Source: Candidatus Oleimmundimicrobium americanum (lineage in GTDB: Bacteria > Actinomycetota > Aquicultoria > UBA3085 > Oleimmundimicrobiaceae). Taken from it: DNA of 30,272 bases. The notes beneath the pieces were generated by a model. It made no database searches. It was not told where the DNA came from and worked only from the letters and a program-made list of their open reading frames with translations. Made by a program: the position numbers and the translations under genes. The DNA lies in contig DFBH01000010.1 of the NCBI GenBank assembly GCA_002366545.1, forward strand, positions 1 through 30,272. Direction: 5' to 3'. Shown piece after piece: positions 28,938 through 30,272 of the stretch; position 1 is the stretch's first letter, and each line of letters opens with the position of its first letter.

Positions 28938-29952
28938 CCTTCATCTTTTTCCCAAAAGTATTTACCAGAGAACTTATTTTTTTCATTATTTCGGCAAAAG
29001 ACGCGGGCGTTAAAGATTGAGAACCATCGCATAAAGCCTCTTCCGGATTTCGATGTACTTCAATCATAAGACCGTTGGCCCCGGCCGCAATAGCGGCCAA
29101 ACTCAACGGCTCAACCAAATCAATTCTGCCCGTGGCATGGCTGGGATCCACAATTATCGGAAGATGGCTCAAGCTTTTTATTAAAGGTATGGCGCTTATG
29201 TCAAGCGTATTTCTGGTATATGTTTCAAACGTCCTTATGCCTCTTTCGCATAAAATTATGTTTTTATTTCCGGCTTTAGCCACATATTCTGCTGCCATTA
29301 AAAATTCCTCAATCGTGCTGCTAAAACCCCTCTTCAACAAGACCGGCTTATGCTGTTTCCCCACCTCTGTAAGTAACTGAAAATTTTGCATATTTCTCGC
29401 GCCAACCTGTAATACGTCAGCATATTTAGCAACCAACGCCACATCTCTTGTGTCCATAACTTCTGTTGCAATTGGGAGACCCGTAACATCACGAGCTTTC
29501 GCTAAAATTTTAAGCCCTTCCTCGCCTAAACCCTGAAAACTATAAGGCGAAGATCTGGGTTTAAATGCCCCACCTCTTAACATAGTAGCTCCTGCATCTT
29601 TTACTGCCTCGGCGGTTGCTAAAACTTGCTCTTCCGATTCCACCGAACAAGGTCCGGCAATAACAACAAAATAATCCCCACCAATTAAACTATCTCCTAT
29701 TTTAATTATTGTATCTTCCGGTTTAAACTCACGACTTACTAATTTATATGGCTTAAGCACCGGCATTACTTTTTCAACACCGGGAAACACTTCCAGCGGG
29801 ACGACGGCAACTACGTCCTCTTCTCCTATTACACCAATAATTGTCCTATACTTTCCCTCGGAGACATGCGTATCCACACCCACTTCTTTAAGCTTGTCTA
29901 TTACATGCTCAATTTCTTTTTGGCTTGCGCCTTCTTTCATTACAACAATCAT
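28930..29952 (-). CDS. aroF: 3-deoxy-7-phosphoheptulonate (DAHP) synthase, type I-beta
   Basis: This 340-residue enzyme opens aromatic synthesis by condensing PEP with erythrose-4-phosphate. An N-terminal ferredoxin-like regulatory domain (about 1-75: MIVVMKEGASQKEIEHVIDK) precedes the barrel, as in the Thermotoga-type enzymes that are inhibited by tyrosine. Barrel motifs are FVVIAGPCSVESEEQ, LRGGAFKPRSSPYSFQGLG, PVLLKRGFSSTIEEFL, ILCERGIRTFETYTRNTLD and IIVDPSHATGR. The metal ligands Cys, His, Glu and Asp are all in place. The ATG is preceded by a GC-poor, repeat-rich 320-base stretch, so this is probably the first gene of the operon. Confidence 0.97.
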   Translation of the reverse strand: MIVVMKEGASQKEIEHVIDKLKEVGVDTHVSEGKYRTIIGVIGEEDVVAVVPLEVFPGVEKVMPVLKPYKLVSREFKPEDTIIKIGDSLIGGDYFVVIAGPCSVESEEQVLATAEAVKDAGATMLRGGAFKPRSSPYSFQGLGEEGLKILAKARDVTGLPIATEVMDTRDVALVAKYADVLQVGARNMQNFQLLTEVGKQHKPVLLKRGFSSTIEEFLMAAEYVAKAGNKNIILCERGIRTFETYTRNTLDISAIPLIKSLSHLPIIVDPSHATGRIDLVEPLSLAAIAAGANGLMIEVHRNPEEALCDGSQSLTPASFAEIMKKISSLVNTFGKKMKVD

Positions 29953-30272
29953 TTTTTACACCCCGCTATTAGTCGTTAGTTGTTAGCCGTGTCAAATTAA
30001 GAACAATAAGTAAAAAATTAAAACGAAAAGCTTTTAAAGCATTATTCATTTTACATTAAAGTTTTTCATCTTTCATTCTTTACTCTCTATTTCCAACTTT
30101 ACAATTTACACTTTGCAATTCCTTTACGTTTTCTGCTCCATCAGTCCCGCCAGAGGCGGACAGGCGGTAGTTTGTTAGTCCCACCAGAGGCAGACAGACG
30201 CAGTGACGCCCAGAGTTATCTTTTCTTAATCCTAATTTTTATTCACCCTTGGGCTGACCCCCGTTTTTTAGG
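29953..30272. other. Gene-free, repeat-rich stretch upstream of aroF
   Basis: No credible gene is seen. The part next to aroF holds TAGTCGTTAGTTGTTAGCCG-like repeats, also seen in weaker form at 21501-21524. Then comes a strongly A+T-rich part, then two copies of the CGCCAGAGGCGGACAGGCG repeat. The operon promoter presumably lies here but could not be picked out by eye. The last bases, GGGCTGACCCCCGTTTTTT (30251-30269), resemble the end of a REP-type element. Confidence 0.5.
30146..30200. repeat. GC-rich hairpin repeat, copies 2 and 3
   Basis: CCCGCCAGAGGCGGACAGG (from 30146) matches the repeat at 21628-21652. A decayed copy, CCCACCAGAGGCAGACAGAC, starts at 30180. The three copies share orientation and the AGAGGC core. 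The tandem arrangement with one decayed unit suggests a dispersed repeat family. Confidence 0.65.

Noticed and set aside
1..30272. CRISPR array, rRNA, prophage or secondary-metabolite cluster
   Set aside because: No regularly spaced repeats, rRNA-like sequence, phage structural genes or synthase modules were seen.
30220..30272. C-terminal end of a minus-strand gene running in from the right edge
   Set aside because: Short frames ending near 30240 exist, but they give no recognisable protein and overlap a REP-like sequence.

Overview
The window is A+T-rich bacterial chromosome with almost all genes on the minus strand, packed in operons with very short gaps or overlaps. The best guess for the source is an uncultured, probably anaerobic, deep-branching actinobacterium (Actinomycetota) of low GC. 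The main reason is the gene set pgsA, DUF881, small basic protein, DUF881, an FHA protein with a GarA-like phosphoacceptor site and a MerR regulator. This mirrors the mycobacterial Rv1822-Rv1828 neighbourhood. A small protein carrying the c-di-GMP signature of the actinobacterial anti-sigma factor RsiG points the same way. The right-hand part (cmk, plsC, ispH, DUF512 radical SAM, der, plsY, gpsA) resembles clostridial gene order, so the lineage call is an inference.

Layout, left to right. Positions 1-1454 hold a nuclease-fold-like protein, a very small plus-strand CcsA/ResC-type membrane protein and a Mut7-C PIN-like protein. Positions 1482-4935 hold a regulatory and cell-envelope run: MerR regulator, zinc-ribbon FHA protein, two small unknown proteins, the RsiG-like protein, a D-Ala-D-Ala carboxypeptidase and a DUF3006 protein. 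Positions 5137-9653 hold a YjbQ protein, the broken remains of a tandem ACT-domain gene, a large VanW/G5 envelope protein and the DUF881-sbp-DUF881 trio. An IS605-type element (about 9707-11320) with an intact TnpB and an N-terminally broken TnpA sits between this trio and the next operon. Positions 11385-16791 hold a phosphomannomutase/phosphoglucomutase, a nucleotidyltransferase fused to a catalytically degenerate mutase domain, a CDP-alcohol phosphatidyltransferase and a CorA transporter, followed by a PF03773 permease.

Positions 17764-19475 are an accessory patch beside a tRNA-Pro(GGG) gene: an orphan protein, a decayed small gene and a HigBA-type toxin-antitoxin pair with a perfect inverted-repeat operator. 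Positions 19626-29952 are a long biosynthetic run on the minus strand. In transcription order it is DAHP synthase, prephenate dehydrogenase, EPSP synthase, CMP kinase, acyltransferase, IspH, DUF512 radical SAM protein, Der, PlsY and GpsA. It joins tyrosine/aromatic synthesis, nucleotide supply, isoprenoid synthesis, ribosome assembly and glycerophospholipid synthesis.

The longer gene-free gaps (21337-21665 and 29953-30272) are filled with dispersed-repeat-like sequence, including a GC-rich hairpin repeat shared between the two. No CRISPR array, rRNA or clear prophage was seen. The most interesting items are the single-motif RsiG-like protein, the four-helix WWD-domain protein, the IS605 element with its predictable guide, and the newly read tandem ACT pseudogene.
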